Below, piece after piece: positions 26,101-34,378 of a stretch of 64,000 nucleotides of DNA. The position numbers and the translations under genes are program-made. Under the pieces are notes generated by a model. That model was given only the letters and a program-made list of their open reading frames with translations, ran no database searches and had not been told where the DNA came from. The DNA comes from Zygnema cylindricum (Eukaryota; Streptophyta; Zygnematophyceae; Zygnematales; Zygnemataceae). The DNA lies in NCBI GenBank assembly GCA_037447655.1, contig JBBHKE010002856.1:25553-89552 (forward strand). Reading direction: 5' to 3'. Position 1 is the first letter of the stretch; each line of letters begins with the position of its first letter.

Positions 26101-29100
26101 GGAGAGGAAAAGGAGGACAACGAAGAAGGGAAGGAATTTGTATTTAAGGGAAAATTCTGTGAAGAACAGAAGGTTCTAGAAGAAAAACTGGAGGGGGAGG
26201 GAGAGAGAGAGGGGATTTTAGTGTCAGCGGAGAATTTCAGTGAAGAAAGGAAGGCTCTCGAGGGCAAACGAGAGGGAGAGGGAGAGAGTGAAGAGACAGT
26301 AGCTTCAGAGGAGAATTATGGTGAAGAAAGGAAGGTTCTTGATGACAAACTGGAGGGAGAGGGCGAGGGAGGGGAGATTGTTGCCTCAGAGGGGAACACC
26401 ATTTTCTCTCCCACTGCAGGGAAGGCTGTTTTGGAAGAGATGTTCAGGGAGAGTGAGAGAGGAAAGGTGGACAGCGGGACGGAAGGAGAAAGTTGTAAAG
26501 ATGAACAGATCGAGATAGAGGCAGAGGGAGAGAGACTGGGCAAGGCAGTGGAGGAGGAAGAGAGAGGGAAAGAGTGGGTTGATGGATGCAGTTTGCATGA
26601 GGGAGAGAAAGAGCAGGTCAACGAAGAAAGGAAGGAAAAGGAAAATTTATGTGAAGTACGGAAGGTTCTAGAAGACAAACTGGAGGTAGTGGGAGAGAGA
26701 GAGTGGATTGTAGCGTCAGAAAAGAATTTCAGTGAAGAAAGGAAGGTTCTTGAGGACCAACTGGAGGAGGAGAGTGAGAGCGAGGAGAAGTTTGTAGCTT
26801 CAGAGGTTATTTTCAGTGAAGAAAGGAAGCATCTTGACGACAAACTGGAAGGAGAGAGAGGGAGAGAGGAGATTGTCGCTTCAGAGGAGAATTTCAGTGC
26901 AGCAAGGAAGGTTCTCGCGGACAAATTGGCGGAAGAGAGAGAGAGAGGGAAGGTTGTAGCCACAGAGGAGATTTTCAGTGGAGAAAGGAAGGTTCTCGAG
27001 GACAAACTGGCAGAAGAGAGAGAGAGAGGGGAGATAGTATCTTCAGGGGTAAATTTGAGTGAAGAAATGACGCTTCTCGAGGACAAACTGGAAGGAGAGA
27101 GAGGGAGCGAGGAGAATGTTGCTTCAGAGGAGAATTTCAGTGAAGAAAGGAGGGATCTGAAGGACAAACTGGAGGGGGGGAGGGAGAGGAGGGAGATAGT
27201 AGCGTCGGAACAAAAATTGAAGGTGAGAAATACTCGGAGAAAGAGACAGTTTTGTTTTACAACAGATCCGAGAGTGACTAGACTGAGAAGAAAAAGAGAC
27301 AGTATGGAAGAAAAAGAGAGGACGGAAGGGGAGAGAGATAGGCGAAGAGCGACGGAAACCACGGATTCTGTTACAAAGGAAACGGTTTGGTCGAAGGATG
27401 TGGGATTGAAAAGGTTACCAGAGGTAAAGGGAGAGAAAGGGAGAGAGATGCGAAAGAGATCGCGGGACGTCGAGAGAGTGAGGAAGAAAAAAATTGGAGA
27501 TTTGTCCGATGTAGAGAGGTGTGAGAGGTATGTCTTTCCAAGTTGCGGCATAGGGCTTAATGGAGTGGAAGGAGGAGAGAGAGAAGAGAGAGAAGAGAGA
27601 GAACCTGGTTTTGGGTGTGTGAAGGTGAAAAATACTCGGGAGAAAAGGGAGGGTATGGAGGGAAGAAAGAGAAGGGGAAGTACTCGGACATGGACCCGTT
27701 TGGAGGTCGAGGCTTGGATAAAAATGAAAAAGAAAAGAAAGGGGAAGAAAAAGGGTTTAAATGGGGTATGTTTTGGTCAATGTAAGTCTTGGGAAGGGAG
27801 TTTGGATCACGGAGAGAGAGAGGATTGTATGAAAGATAAGTGTGTTTTGAAGGAGTGGAGAGAGAGAGAAAAGGAGGGAGAGAGAGGGGCTGGAGATCCT
27901 GTTGTGGAGATGGAAATAGGGAAGAGAGACAAATTGTCAGGAGCGGAGAGAGAGGAGGTGGGAGAGGAGAGAGAGGAGGTGGGAGTTTTCTTTGACGATT
28001 GTGGAAAAATCCTGGAGAGGTTTATGAAAGAGGAAGGTGGATCAGAGAGGAGGAAAAGGGAGGAGCGTGAGAGGGAGAGGGAGGAGCGGGAGGAGAGGGA
28101 TGGCATCAAGAGTTGTAAGAATTCTTTGACGGTGTGTTTTGAGGAATTGATAAAGGGCATTGAGGGAAGGAACAAGAGGAGGGAGGGTAAGGAGGAGTTT
28201 GTGACTCCGGAAGGTGAGGGAGGAAAAGGAGGGAAAGGGATGTTTGAGAATGGAATAAAGGGAGTTGAAGAGGAGTCTTTTTGTATCAATTTCAGGAAGA
28301 AAGGGAGGTCTTCAGATGAAAAGGGAGAGGGAAAGAATGGGGAGGAGGAGGGAGGGGGGAGAGATGAGCAGAAGGAAGAGGGAGACGTAAGTTTTGGAGA
28401 GCTGGGAAATTTTGGGGAAGATTTGTCAGTTTCCTTTCTGAACTCTAAGAAAGTGTTAGAAGGAACTTTTCTGGAGGGGGAGAGAGTGGAAGAGGGGAGG
28501 GGTAGTACTTCCCTGGAGGGGGGGAGAGAGGAAGAGAGAACTTTCCTGGAGGGGGAGAAAGACGTTGAGGGGAGGGAGAAAACCTCCCTTGAGGGAGAGA
28601 GAGAGGAAGTGGGGAGGGAGAGAACTTCCCTGGAGGGAGGCAGAGAGGAAGAGGGGAGGGAAAGCGCTTCCCTGGAGGAAAAGAGAGAGGAAGAGGGGAG
28701 GGATAGAACTTTCCTGGAGGGAGAGAGAGCGGAAGTGGGAAGGGAGAGAACTTCTCTGGAAGAAGAAAGAGAGGAAAGTGGAAGACAAATGAGCAAGGAC
28801 TCGGAGGAGGTGGTGAAGGTCACTTCGAATGGGGAAGAAATGGAGATAGTCGAGGAGGAGGAGAGAAGAGAGAGAGAAAAAAATGATTTTTCTGTTTTGG
28901 GATGTGAGGAAACAGAAAAAGCGAACTTTTTGGAGAGAGCTGTAAGGAAAGATGTTACCGATGGATTACTTGAATCAGAGGAGGAAAGGAGGAATAATGA
29001 CAAAGAACAGCAGAAGGAAGAGGGAGATGTTTTAGAGGAGTCAACTAAACAAGGAGAGGGAGAGAAATCAGTGACAGATTTTATTTTTGTGGGGGAGGAA

Positions 29101-30807
29101 AGTGAGGGAAATATGACCCAAGTTAGAGAAACGGAGGTGATAGGAAAAGCAGGAATAGTGGGATGTAAATTATCACAGGGAATAAATATAGAGGGCGTGG
29201 GGAAGGAGGAAGATAAGGAGGAGGGGGAGATAGAGGAGGAGACTCTTGCCTTCAGTTTTGGTTGGAAAATTTGCAAAAATGGAGAGAGAAGGAGAGAACG
29301 TGGAGGAGGAGGAGGAGGAGGAGGAGGAGGGGGAGGGACAGAATCGGCAGTAACTGATTGTGCCGCAGTGAATACTGAGGGAGAGGCAGTGAGAGAAGAT
29401 GGGATAGACGGAGAGTACAAGGGTGGAAGGGAGAGAGAGATAGCGAGTGAGAGTGTTGATAACGAATTGTTGAATGGAAACATTTTGGAACTTTGTGGTT
29501 TAGAAAGGGAGAGGGAGAACGTGAAGGAGAAGATGACTTTTGTACAGGAAGGAGAAGGAGAAGAAAGTAGAGGAGAAATAGATGTTCTCTGTTTGGAGGA
29601 AGAGAGAGATGGTAAAATTTCAATGGAGGAATTAAATAGTGTCGGTTCAAAAACCCCTTTAGAAGTAGAGGACAAAAATTCACTGAAAATTTTTGATCGC
29701 CCTGGTTTCGTAATATACCTTGAAGACAGAAAAGCACAGAAGAGAGGGGGAGGGAAAGATGGAGGGAATGGAGGGAGCAAGGGAGAGGGAGAGAGAGAGG
29801 AGGAAGGGGAAGATGTTGGAATGGGAGAAGGAGGAGGTGTAGACAAAGAGGGAGAGGGCGCGAGATATGGCGATAGAGAGAGAGAGGGAGAGGATGGTCG
29901 GGCCGGAGACAGAGATGGGGAGGGACTGAGGGATGGAGAAGGAGAAGGGGAGGGAGGGAGAGACAGCGAGAGAGTCAGAGTGAGTGACAGCGTGGGCGAC
30001 GGAGTGAGAGACAGCGAGGTAGGGAGAGTGAGAGATAGCTGGGGAGAGGGAGTGAAGGACAGGGAGGGAGAGGAGGGAGGTGAAGGTAGAGACAGAGATA
30101 TGGAGGGAGCGAGAGAGGTAAAGGGAGGAGGGAAGGGAGAGCGGAAGTTTGAAGAGCCAAAAGAAAAATTGAGGGTTTATGTATTTAGGAGAAAAAGAAG
30201 GCTGGAAAGGATGCAGGAAGAGAAACTGTTTGAGAATGGAAAGAATGTGGAGGAAAAGGAGAAGGAAAAGGGAAGGGAGGAAAAGGAAAAGGAAAAGGAA
30301 AGGAAGGAGAAGGAAAAGGAAAAGGAAAGGGAGGAGGAGAAGGAAAAGGAAAGGGAGGAGGAGAAGGAAAGGGAGGAGAAGGAAAAGGAAAGGGAGGAGA
30401 AGGAGAAGGAAAGGGAGGAGAATGAACAGGAAAGGGAGGAGAAGGAGAAGGGAATGGAGAAGAAAAAGGAGAAGGAAAAGGAGGAGGAGGAGGTGAAGGA
30501 GAAGGAGAAGGTGAAAGAAAAAGGTAGAATGCGTTTGAATGTGAATAAGGTAAATCGTAAGAGGAAGAGAGGGAGAGGGTTTTCATTGACCCTAAAAAAA
30601 AGGAGGAGAGGAAAAAGCAGTGGTCCCTCCAAAACATGTGGGTCTAACGTAGTGGAAAATGGGTATACGGAAATGGAGGAAAAGAAAACTGGAGAGGGTG
30701 TGGGGGGAGAGGAGGGAGAGGAGGGAGAGGAAGACGACGACCCTTATTCCCTTGCAGATGTGAAGTCACCAATGACCAAAATTCCTTCTTTCAGGAAATT
30801 TTGCTAA
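10227..30807 (+). CDS. Agenet-TDBD-PHD-PHD-GNAT acetyltransferase (IDM1/ROS4 family) with giant charged C-terminal tail
   Basis: Recovered exons: 10227-11147, 12080-13554, 14138-14261, 14750-14838, 16290-16567, 17273-17341, 17979-18078, 21363-21543, 22556-23703, 24811-30807, all with matching phases except one gap after 13554. Order of domains: two Agenet/Tudor-like segments, a TIFY/TPL-binding-type domain with CYCCN, PHD1 ([19 protein letters not shown]), PHD2, then a GNAT fold with [13 protein letters not shown] (acetyl-CoA loop) and ILVFPGT. IDM1 in Arabidopsis is a nuclear H3K18/K23 acetyltransferase that reads unmodified H3K4 and guides DNA demethylation; a like role is inferred. The core is followed by about 2,380 residues rich in Glu, Lys, Arg and Gly, not known to me in this family. 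The middle of PHD1 and the start codon are missing. Total is about 3,460 codons without the 5' end. Confidence 0.8.
11148..12079 (+). other. PHD/GNAT gene intron after the Agenet exon
   Basis: This 0.93-kb AT-rich intron has T-runs before the acceptor TTTTTTGCAG. I see no other feature. Confidence 0.6.
12080..13554 (+). CDS. PHD/GNAT gene: TDBD and first half of PHD1
   Basis: The exon has 491 codons plus two bases. A long acidic then basic linker is followed by [40 protein letters not shown] and [20 protein letters not shown], the TPL/TIFY-binding-type domain of IDM1 relatives. PHD1 opens with [16 protein letters not shown]. The exon ends at RP plus TG before GTGATT. The next ligands (F-H-x-x-C) should follow in a short exon that I could not locate. 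Confidence 0.78.
13561..13775. repeat. GA/GGA-rich simple repeat in the PHD1 intron
   Basis: About 215 bp, almost all G and A on the plus strand, start 6 bp after the PHD1 donor. They lie in the interval where the missing PHD1 micro-exon should be. The ORFs over them are compositional. Confidence 0.9.
14138..14261 (+). CDS. PHD/GNAT gene: PHD1 end and PHD2 start
   Basis: After GCCTCAG it reads [19 protein letters not shown] and then [15 protein letters not shown]. The C-P-A-C pair closes PHD1 and the later cysteines open PHD2. It ends in phase 1 (T, then GTGAGA). Confidence 0.85.
14750..14838 (+). CDS. PHD/GNAT gene: PHD2 end
   Basis: This 89-nt exon completes Phe with the preceding T and reads [20 protein letters not shown], then WFCSSNCQD, giving the H-x-x-C and C-x-x-x-C ligands of the IDM1-type second finger. 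The donor is GTATGC. Decayed copies of its 3' half fill the next intron. Confidence 0.87.
14801..15528 (+). repeat. tandem array of decayed copies of the PHD2 exon end and donor
   Basis: The exon sequence encoding [11 protein letters not shown], the donor and the next about 20 bases (to ACTAGTGTGG) recur at about 14896, 14953, 15055, 15109, 15219, 15311, 15398 and 15499. Spacing is irregular, about 50-110 bp. Several copies still read coding-like, for example [16 protein letters not shown] (15311-15360) and [14 protein letters not shown] (15398 on). Copy 15311 even has a better donor (GTATGT). Confidence 0.85.
16290..16567 (+). CDS. PHD/GNAT gene: PHD2-GNAT linker and GNAT start
   Basis: This exon reads [20 protein letters not shown] and WHFLRF, then the helix [20 protein letters not shown] and [11 protein letters not shown]. 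This is the segment between the second PHD and the acetyltransferase core in IDM1 relatives. It ends in phase 2 before GTGAGA. Confidence 0.88.
17273..17341 (+). CDS. PHD/GNAT gene: GNAT beta-strand exon
   Basis: This 69-nt exon reads [20 protein letters not shown] and SVR, the GFYT-V-x-E strand pair of this GNAT group. It is flanked by GGGCAG and GTGAGA, and the phases join both neighbours. Confidence 0.87.
17440..17960 (+). repeat. minisatellite, purine strand up (GAATTGATCTGATGGAGG type)
   Basis: Degenerate units built on GAGAGAATTGATCTGATGG and GAATTGAATTGATGGGG, separated by GA runs, fill the intron just upstream of exon 17979-18078. The reverse complement of the same unit forms the array downstream of that exon. 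Confidence 0.85.
17979..18078 (+). CDS. PHD/GNAT gene: acetyl-CoA binding exon
   Basis: This 100-nt exon completes Arg and reads [20 protein letters not shown], then [15 protein letters not shown]-x-x-G-M/x-x/R-x-L is GNAT motif A, the pyrophosphate-binding loop. It ends in phase 0 before GTAAAT and is enclosed by the two inverted minisatellite arrays. Confidence 0.88.
18255..19680 (+). repeat. minisatellite, pyrimidine strand up, inverse of the 17.4-kb array
   Basis: About 1.4 kb of degenerate units such as CATCTGATCAATTCTCTC and CATCAGTTCAATTCTCTCC with CT runs lie here. They are reverse complements of the units at 17440-17960, so the two arrays face each other across exon 17979-18078. Confidence 0.85.
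19681..21250 (+). other. distal part of the intron before the last GNAT exon
   Basis: This stretch contains several related blocks of 60-100 bp around GGCTCTCGAGAAAGT and AAGAATTAAAAA (about 19735-20170), another decayed tandem family, then plain AT-rich sequence. I see no coding frame that I would defend. Confidence 0.45.
21251..21378 (+). repeat. two 64-bp units duplicating the 3' splice site of the last GNAT exon
   Basis: Units 21251-21314 and 21315-21378 each run from GTGTTTCAAAACTGAAATAT through a splice acceptor (TTGTGCAG) into ATGTTTGGAAATTTGG. The second unit carries the real acceptor. The decoy acceptor ends at 21298, 64 bp upstream. Its use would add 64 nt and shift the frame. Confidence 0.9.
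21363..21543 (+). CDS. PHD/GNAT gene: last GNAT exon
   Basis: This exon has 60 codons plus one base. It reads [20 protein letters not shown] and [11 protein letters not shown], then [19 protein letters not shown], matching the end of the IDM1-type acetyltransferase (K-L-V-x-P-A, T-W-x-x-x-F-G-F, V-F-P-G-T). The donor is GTAAGT. Confidence 0.88.
22556..23703 (+). CDS. PHD/GNAT gene: first tail exon
   Basis: This exon encodes 382 residues, phase-matched at both ends (AACAG, then ATAATGG; AAG, then GTAAAT). It is basic and Glu/Lys/Arg/Gly-rich with no domain I recognise. T-containing codons are frequent enough in the first 110 residues ([20 protein letters not shown]) to argue for real coding. 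The KKR/RKRE clusters could be nuclear localisation signals. Confidence 0.72.
23790..24560. repeat. (GGGA)n microsatellite grading into G/A-rich DNA
   Basis: Nearly pure GGGA/GGGAGG repeats run for about 500 bp, then irregular GA- and G-rich sequence. They lie inside the 1,107-bp intron 23704-24810. Frames reading REGGREGG across it are products of the repeat. Confidence 0.93.
24811..30807 (+). CDS. PHD/GNAT gene: terminal 6-kb low-complexity exon
   Basis: A single exon of 1,998 codons follows GGGGTTCAG and ends TTT TGC TAA. Joined to the preceding exon it reads SKRK then [14 protein letters not shown]. Repeats in order: [13 protein letters not shown]-type units (25360-25690), a long block present twice (25880-26370 and 26390-26750, each with [12 protein letters not shown] and KVLE), about nine 33-residue units on [16 protein letters not shown] (to 27200), 14-residue units on [13 protein letters not shown] (28450-28800), and KEKEREE (30240-30530). 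Unique islands with many T bases and no stops ([17 protein letters not shown] near 29680 and the last 90 residues) support translation. Function unknown; likely disordered and nuclear. Confidence 0.72.
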   Translation: MKQSRWISSSLRRMRKNFNQGKEGERISLPLSLPLAFPLSPYLAGEKGDEIFQNENSSRGKDWREEREVSEVMKKEKQKMVEGRDRSDKGRGRGGVRIAGRGGRSGKDKQAGGSGRDDEEGWRGGGQGRGRISGSGREKMTKRERRQEVCEESELRVREKVEVEVEGESQFVSRCPVWSLDQLEATGEGEGKGEEEEKQEGEGEGKGEEEEKQEGEGEDEREGEGEGEVEGVRVRVAEGVVEGKGEEEEKQGEEEGEGGVAEDERGEGEGLGVGMGVAEGVGEGEVEGVHKEVRHFGGESGIEIEKVNGGLVDEGCVPLEMEAVRGSSRECPIDERKEGETEFEICNLEREWGGERREENTIFPLSAGEAVLEDVVRESVREKVVSGREGENCVNRDGPMEVEGEGERLGKQVEEEERGKEWVDGCSSREGEEKEDNEEGKEFVFKGKFCEEQKVLEEKLEGEGEREGILVSAENFSEERKALEGKREGEGESEETVASEENYGEERKVLDDKLEGEGEGGEIVASEGNTIFSPTAGKAVLEEMFRESERGKVDSGTEGESCKDEQIEIEAEGERLGKAVEEEERGKEWVDGCSLHEGEKEQVNEERKEKENLCEVRKVLEDKLEVVGEREWIVASEKNFSEERKVLEDQLEEESESEEKFVASEVIFSEERKHLDDKLEGERGREEIVASEENFSAARKVLADKLAEERERGKVVATEEIFSGERKVLEDKLAEERERGEIVSSGVNLSEEMTLLEDKLEGERGSEENVASEENFSEERRDLKDKLEGGRERREIVASEQKLKVRNTRRKRQFCFTTDPRVTRLRRKRDSMEEKERTEGERDRRRATETTDSVTKETVWSKDVGLKRLPEVKGEKGREMRKRSRDVERVRKKKIGDLSDVERCERYVFPSCGIGLNGVEGGEREEREEREPGFGCVKVKNTREKREGMEGRKRRGSTRTWTRLEVEAWIKMKKKRKGKKKGLNGVCFGQCKSWEGSLDHGEREDCMKDKCVLKEWREREKEGERGAGDPVVEMEIGKRDKLSGAEREEVGEEREEVGVFFDDCGKILERFMKEEGGSERRKREEREREREEREERDGIKSCKNSLTVCFEELIKGIEGRNKRREGKEEFVTPEGEGGKGGKGMFENGIKGVEEESFCINFRKKGRSSDEKGEGKNGEEEGGGRDEQKEEGDVSFGELGNFGEDLSVSFLNSKKVLEGTFLEGERVEEGRGSTSLEGGREEERTFLEGEKDVEGREKTSLEGEREEVGRERTSLEGGREEEGRESASLEEKREEEGRDRTFLEGERAEVGRERTSLEEEREESGRQMSKDSEEVVKVTSNGEEMEIVEEEERREREKNDFSVLGCEETEKANFLERAVRKDVTDGLLESEEERRNNDKEQQKEEGDVLEESTKQGEGEKSVTDFIFVGEESEGNMTQVRETEVIGKAGIVGCKLSQGINIEGVGKEEDKEEGEIEEETLAFSFGWKICKNGERRRERGGGGGGGGGGGGTESAVTDCAAVNTEGEAVREDGIDGEYKGGREREIASESVDNELLNGNILELCGLERERENVKEKMTFVQEGEGEESRGEIDVLCLEEERDGKISMEELNSVGSKTPLEVEDKNSLKIFDRPGFVIYLEDRKAQKRGGGKDGGNGGSKGEGEREEEGEDVGMGEGGGVDKEGEGARYGDREREGEDGRAGDRDGEGLRDGEGEGEGGRDSERVRVSDSVGDGVRDSEVGRVRDSWGEGVKDREGEEGGEGRDRDMEGAREVKGGGKGERKFEEPKEKLRVYVFRRKRRLERMQEEKLFENGKNVEEKEKEKGREEKEKEKERKEKEKEKEREEEKEKEREEEKEREEKEKEREEKEKEREENEQEREEKEKGMEKKKEKEKEEEEVKEKEKVKEKGRMRLNVNKVNRKRKRGRGFSLTLKKRRRGKSSGPSKTCGSNVVENGYTEMEEKKTGEGVGGEEGEEGEEDDDPYSLADVKSPMTKIPSFRKFC

Positions 30808-32035
30808 AATTTGAAATATGAAAAATTAGTTTTGAGTTTGAGATTGAAAAAATGTATCAAAAATGAAATTTGTAAACAATCAAGTCGAAATTGTATGGAA
30901 TAGAACAGGAATACTTTGTAACAGAATAGGTAGAAAAATAGAGTGACACAACGAACAAATGAGCGAAGGGAGAGAGAGGAATGAGAGAGGAGAGTGAAAG
31001 GACAGATATAAGAGAAAAAGGAGAGAGAGGGAGGGAGAGAGAGGAGAGAGAGAGGAGAGAGAGAGAGGCGGGAGAGAGGGTGAGAGGGAGAGAGGGAGAG
31101 AGAGAGAGAGGCGAACAGGAGGGAAGGACCACAGGGTGTTGTTCTCAGTTTAGGTCCATAGAATGCTGCCAAAATAATATAGTGGAATTCTAAATTTGGC
31201 ATACAATAGGATTTTTTTCATTTTTGGAGAAGTTTTAGGCAATGGCTTTCTTGGAAACTTCTTCGCGGTACAATTTTCGTAACTACTGATTCTCTGTAAA
31301 AGACAGGAACTAGGTTTTTAAATGCTTCATTTTTTCCTGTCCTCTGTCAAATAATACTAAGGGTTTTTTTTCGTTTTGTTTGTCCGTATTGGCAATTAGA
31401 TGTATAGTATAGGCCACAACATTTAGTTTGACGGAAGAGATACTCGTCATTTTCGAAGCTTCACCTGAAATTTTGTTTCTTTTTTTCGTTTTATGTTCTT
31501 TTTTTCTCGGTTTCTTTTTCCTTATGTTTCCTGCTGTTTTAATTGGTTTTCTTTCCGCTCTCCATTCTTTTGTTTTGGGTGTTTGTGTGTCTTTTAAATC
31601 CGTGGAAAGATGATTTGGGTCTCGTGGGACCTATGTGTCTTTTTTAGATGTATAATTATGCTTATATAATTTTACTTTATTGAGATCAGTCTTATACAAA
31701 TAGGGGGTTTAAATGGGACATGGAACGGATGTTGAAATGAGGTTACGATCCAACATCCTTTAAGTTATAATCATTGCTATTCACCGTTTTCCGTACTTTT
31801 TTTTATATAAAAATTGTCATATATTCGGCCGCGTCCAAATATTAGACATGAATGCTGCTATTTTTTTTTCTTTTTTTTATATGTACGGATGTTTTTTGTT
31901 GGATGTACCGTTGGTTGCCTTTTTATTCTTACAATTAGATGAAACTTCCTAAATTGCATTCAACTGTAACATCACATGAGTACCGATTTTTTTGTAGTAT
32001 TGTAAGTCCATTTCCACCTTTTCCCTTCACGTGCT
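30808..32035. other. 3' flank of the PHD/GNAT gene
   Basis: A GA-rich run (about 30965-31110) lies just after the stop codon, then T-rich intergenic DNA. No AATAAA is obvious near the stop. I see no further gene. Confidence 0.45.
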
Positions 32036-34378
32036 TTCACCTCGGCTCTCTCCTTTGTTCTCTCCATTTGGTCAATGCTTGGTTTGTTTTTCTACTTTCT
32101 TTTTTCAGTTTCTTCTCCTTCTGTAGAAATGTCGACAAGGTCGTTTTTTATGGGATGTCAAGGAACAAAGTTTAGAAGGAAATTGGAAATTTAGCATTCC
32201 AACATGTGATGACCAGTTAAATGTTTTACGTACAATCAATTTTATTTCTCTTTTATTTGGTATTTGGCACATACGTGAAATAAACAGTTAATTTGTTGAC
32301 ATGAAATGAAACAGATGAGAATTTGTTCTTGTATTTTCTTCTCTCTTTAGTATCGCTTTTCTCTTGACCTAAAACTGCGGGATCCTAATGCCAAATGTGG
32401 GAAATTAATTTGTTTTGGCCTTGCCCAACAAATTATATACCGACAATTCTTCTAACAAATGTTGTAACTGTGCTTTCAATATGTTTGCATTTTTATATCA
32501 TCCAACCATCCAAAACAGGGAGGGGGGTAGGGAGAGGGAGAGGGAGAGGGACAGGGATTGTTAAGTGAAAATATTTTATGAAGAAAGCACGATGGTAAAC
32601 CATCCGAGTATATGATAAACAAAAAAGGTAGACAAAAACAAAACTGAAAGACCGAACGTGTGTAAGCGAATTAAAATAAAAATTTGTATGAACACAAACA
32701 AGGGCAAGCCAACAAAATACAATGAAAAGAACAACAAGCACAAAAAGAAAAACGAAAATAGCGTACCTGGAAAGAAAAATACCTGACTAAACCTCAACGA
32801 GCCAAAGAAGTACTAAACACAAACCGATCAAATCTCCAGGCTCGGTGTACCATGTTGAGAGAGTTTCGGAACACGTCGAAGATCCATGTAATGAATACGA
32901 GAGAGGAGGAGGATATAAGTTTGCAATTGTTGCAGAGCCACAAATAAAAATTGACAACAAAACGAAGCATAGAAGTGGGAGAGCTCCTAGGGCTCCTTCT
33001 CTCAAAAGAATGCAAGTCGATACAGGAATATAATAAGGAGATAGTTGTGACGTACTTCTTTATTTCCAGTGGAGGTCAAAAGGACGTGTTTCTATAAGTT
33101 TTGATCATCTGGAAACATTTAGTATTTTGTTATATGCTAAACGTTTTTCGATTAGATGCTTTCAATCTCTAACTTTGGTTTCTGCCGCGGTTAATGTAAA
33201 ACTATACACAATGAACCACTTAACATTGAAAATTTATTTAGTGCTTATTTTGGTTTTATTTAATCTAAAGACGATGTTTAACCGCTTGCCAAGTTATCAT
33301 TATTAACAAAAAAGCTATTAGTATTCTCGACGCGATTTTATGTTCGAGGGCCACAAAACCAATCTTCGAATCAACGTTATTGACGATAGTAACGATTCAC
33401 GGCGTAAGTCTATTTTAGACTTCCAATGGTGTTTTTTTAACGAAGTCTTGCTTTTTTTAGTTTTGGAGGCTGGCAGTGTATAATCAACCATAAGAGCGTG
33501 AGTCGTCAATGTACTCATGTGGTGAGCAGTAATCATGTCCTGACAAGGATTCATTGGCGGATTTAGGGTTTACTTTTAAATAGGAGCGGAGGGTTGGGGG
33601 TAAAATGGGGTTTGAACTGATTTTCTGGTCGGTTGAGGATTTCTGTTTTGAATCTCCTTCAGATGCGGCGAAAATCGTTTGGAGCCATTTCAATTTTAAA
33701 ACTTCGTTACGAGGTGAAAAAATCAAATAAAATAAACAAAAACAGCCCGGGAAAAGTACAGTACAATACTCCCTCAAGGCCTTAACTAACAGATACGCAC
33801 GAACTAAATGGTTCCATGACTAGGATTACGTAAAATACGTCCGGAATTCCCGAAGACATCCCGAACGTTGCTCTGGATGGAAATGGTCGCGGACCGTGTA
33901 GTGTTCGATCTTCCAAGAAAATCTGAACCGTCTATTTCCAAATGCAACGACAGGCCGAAATCTAGCGTCTCCCGATGTTGTCAGTGCTATGTACCGCCAC
34001 TCCATGTGAAAGTACAGCCATTATTTGCACATTATTCACCTGCTTTCTCTCCTGCATTTACCCAAATGTATTTGCGCGTTTTTTGCCGACGCGTTGTGGC
34101 ATGACAAAAGGCTCCACCGCCCATCGTTGTAAGAGCTAACAACATTGCGACTTTTTGTGACCAGAAATCATAAAATAGTATTTCTCAGAGTGGAGGATGT
34201 TCTGCCACGTCTCCTTGCCCAAATACATTATTACATATATAAATCTTGCATTAACACTGATAAATCCTCAACTCTATTATAGGTAAGGCATTGTAAAGAA
34301 AAGTTCACATTTTATTGGTCTCGAATACCTTTGGGGATATGCCCGCATTGTTTATACTTATGATTGAACTATATAATA

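Noticed and set aside
24820-30640. Long Ser/Leu/Pro-rich antisense frames across the tail exon
   Set aside because: They are mirror images of a purine-rich coding strand. They have no introns, motifs or start contexts of their own.
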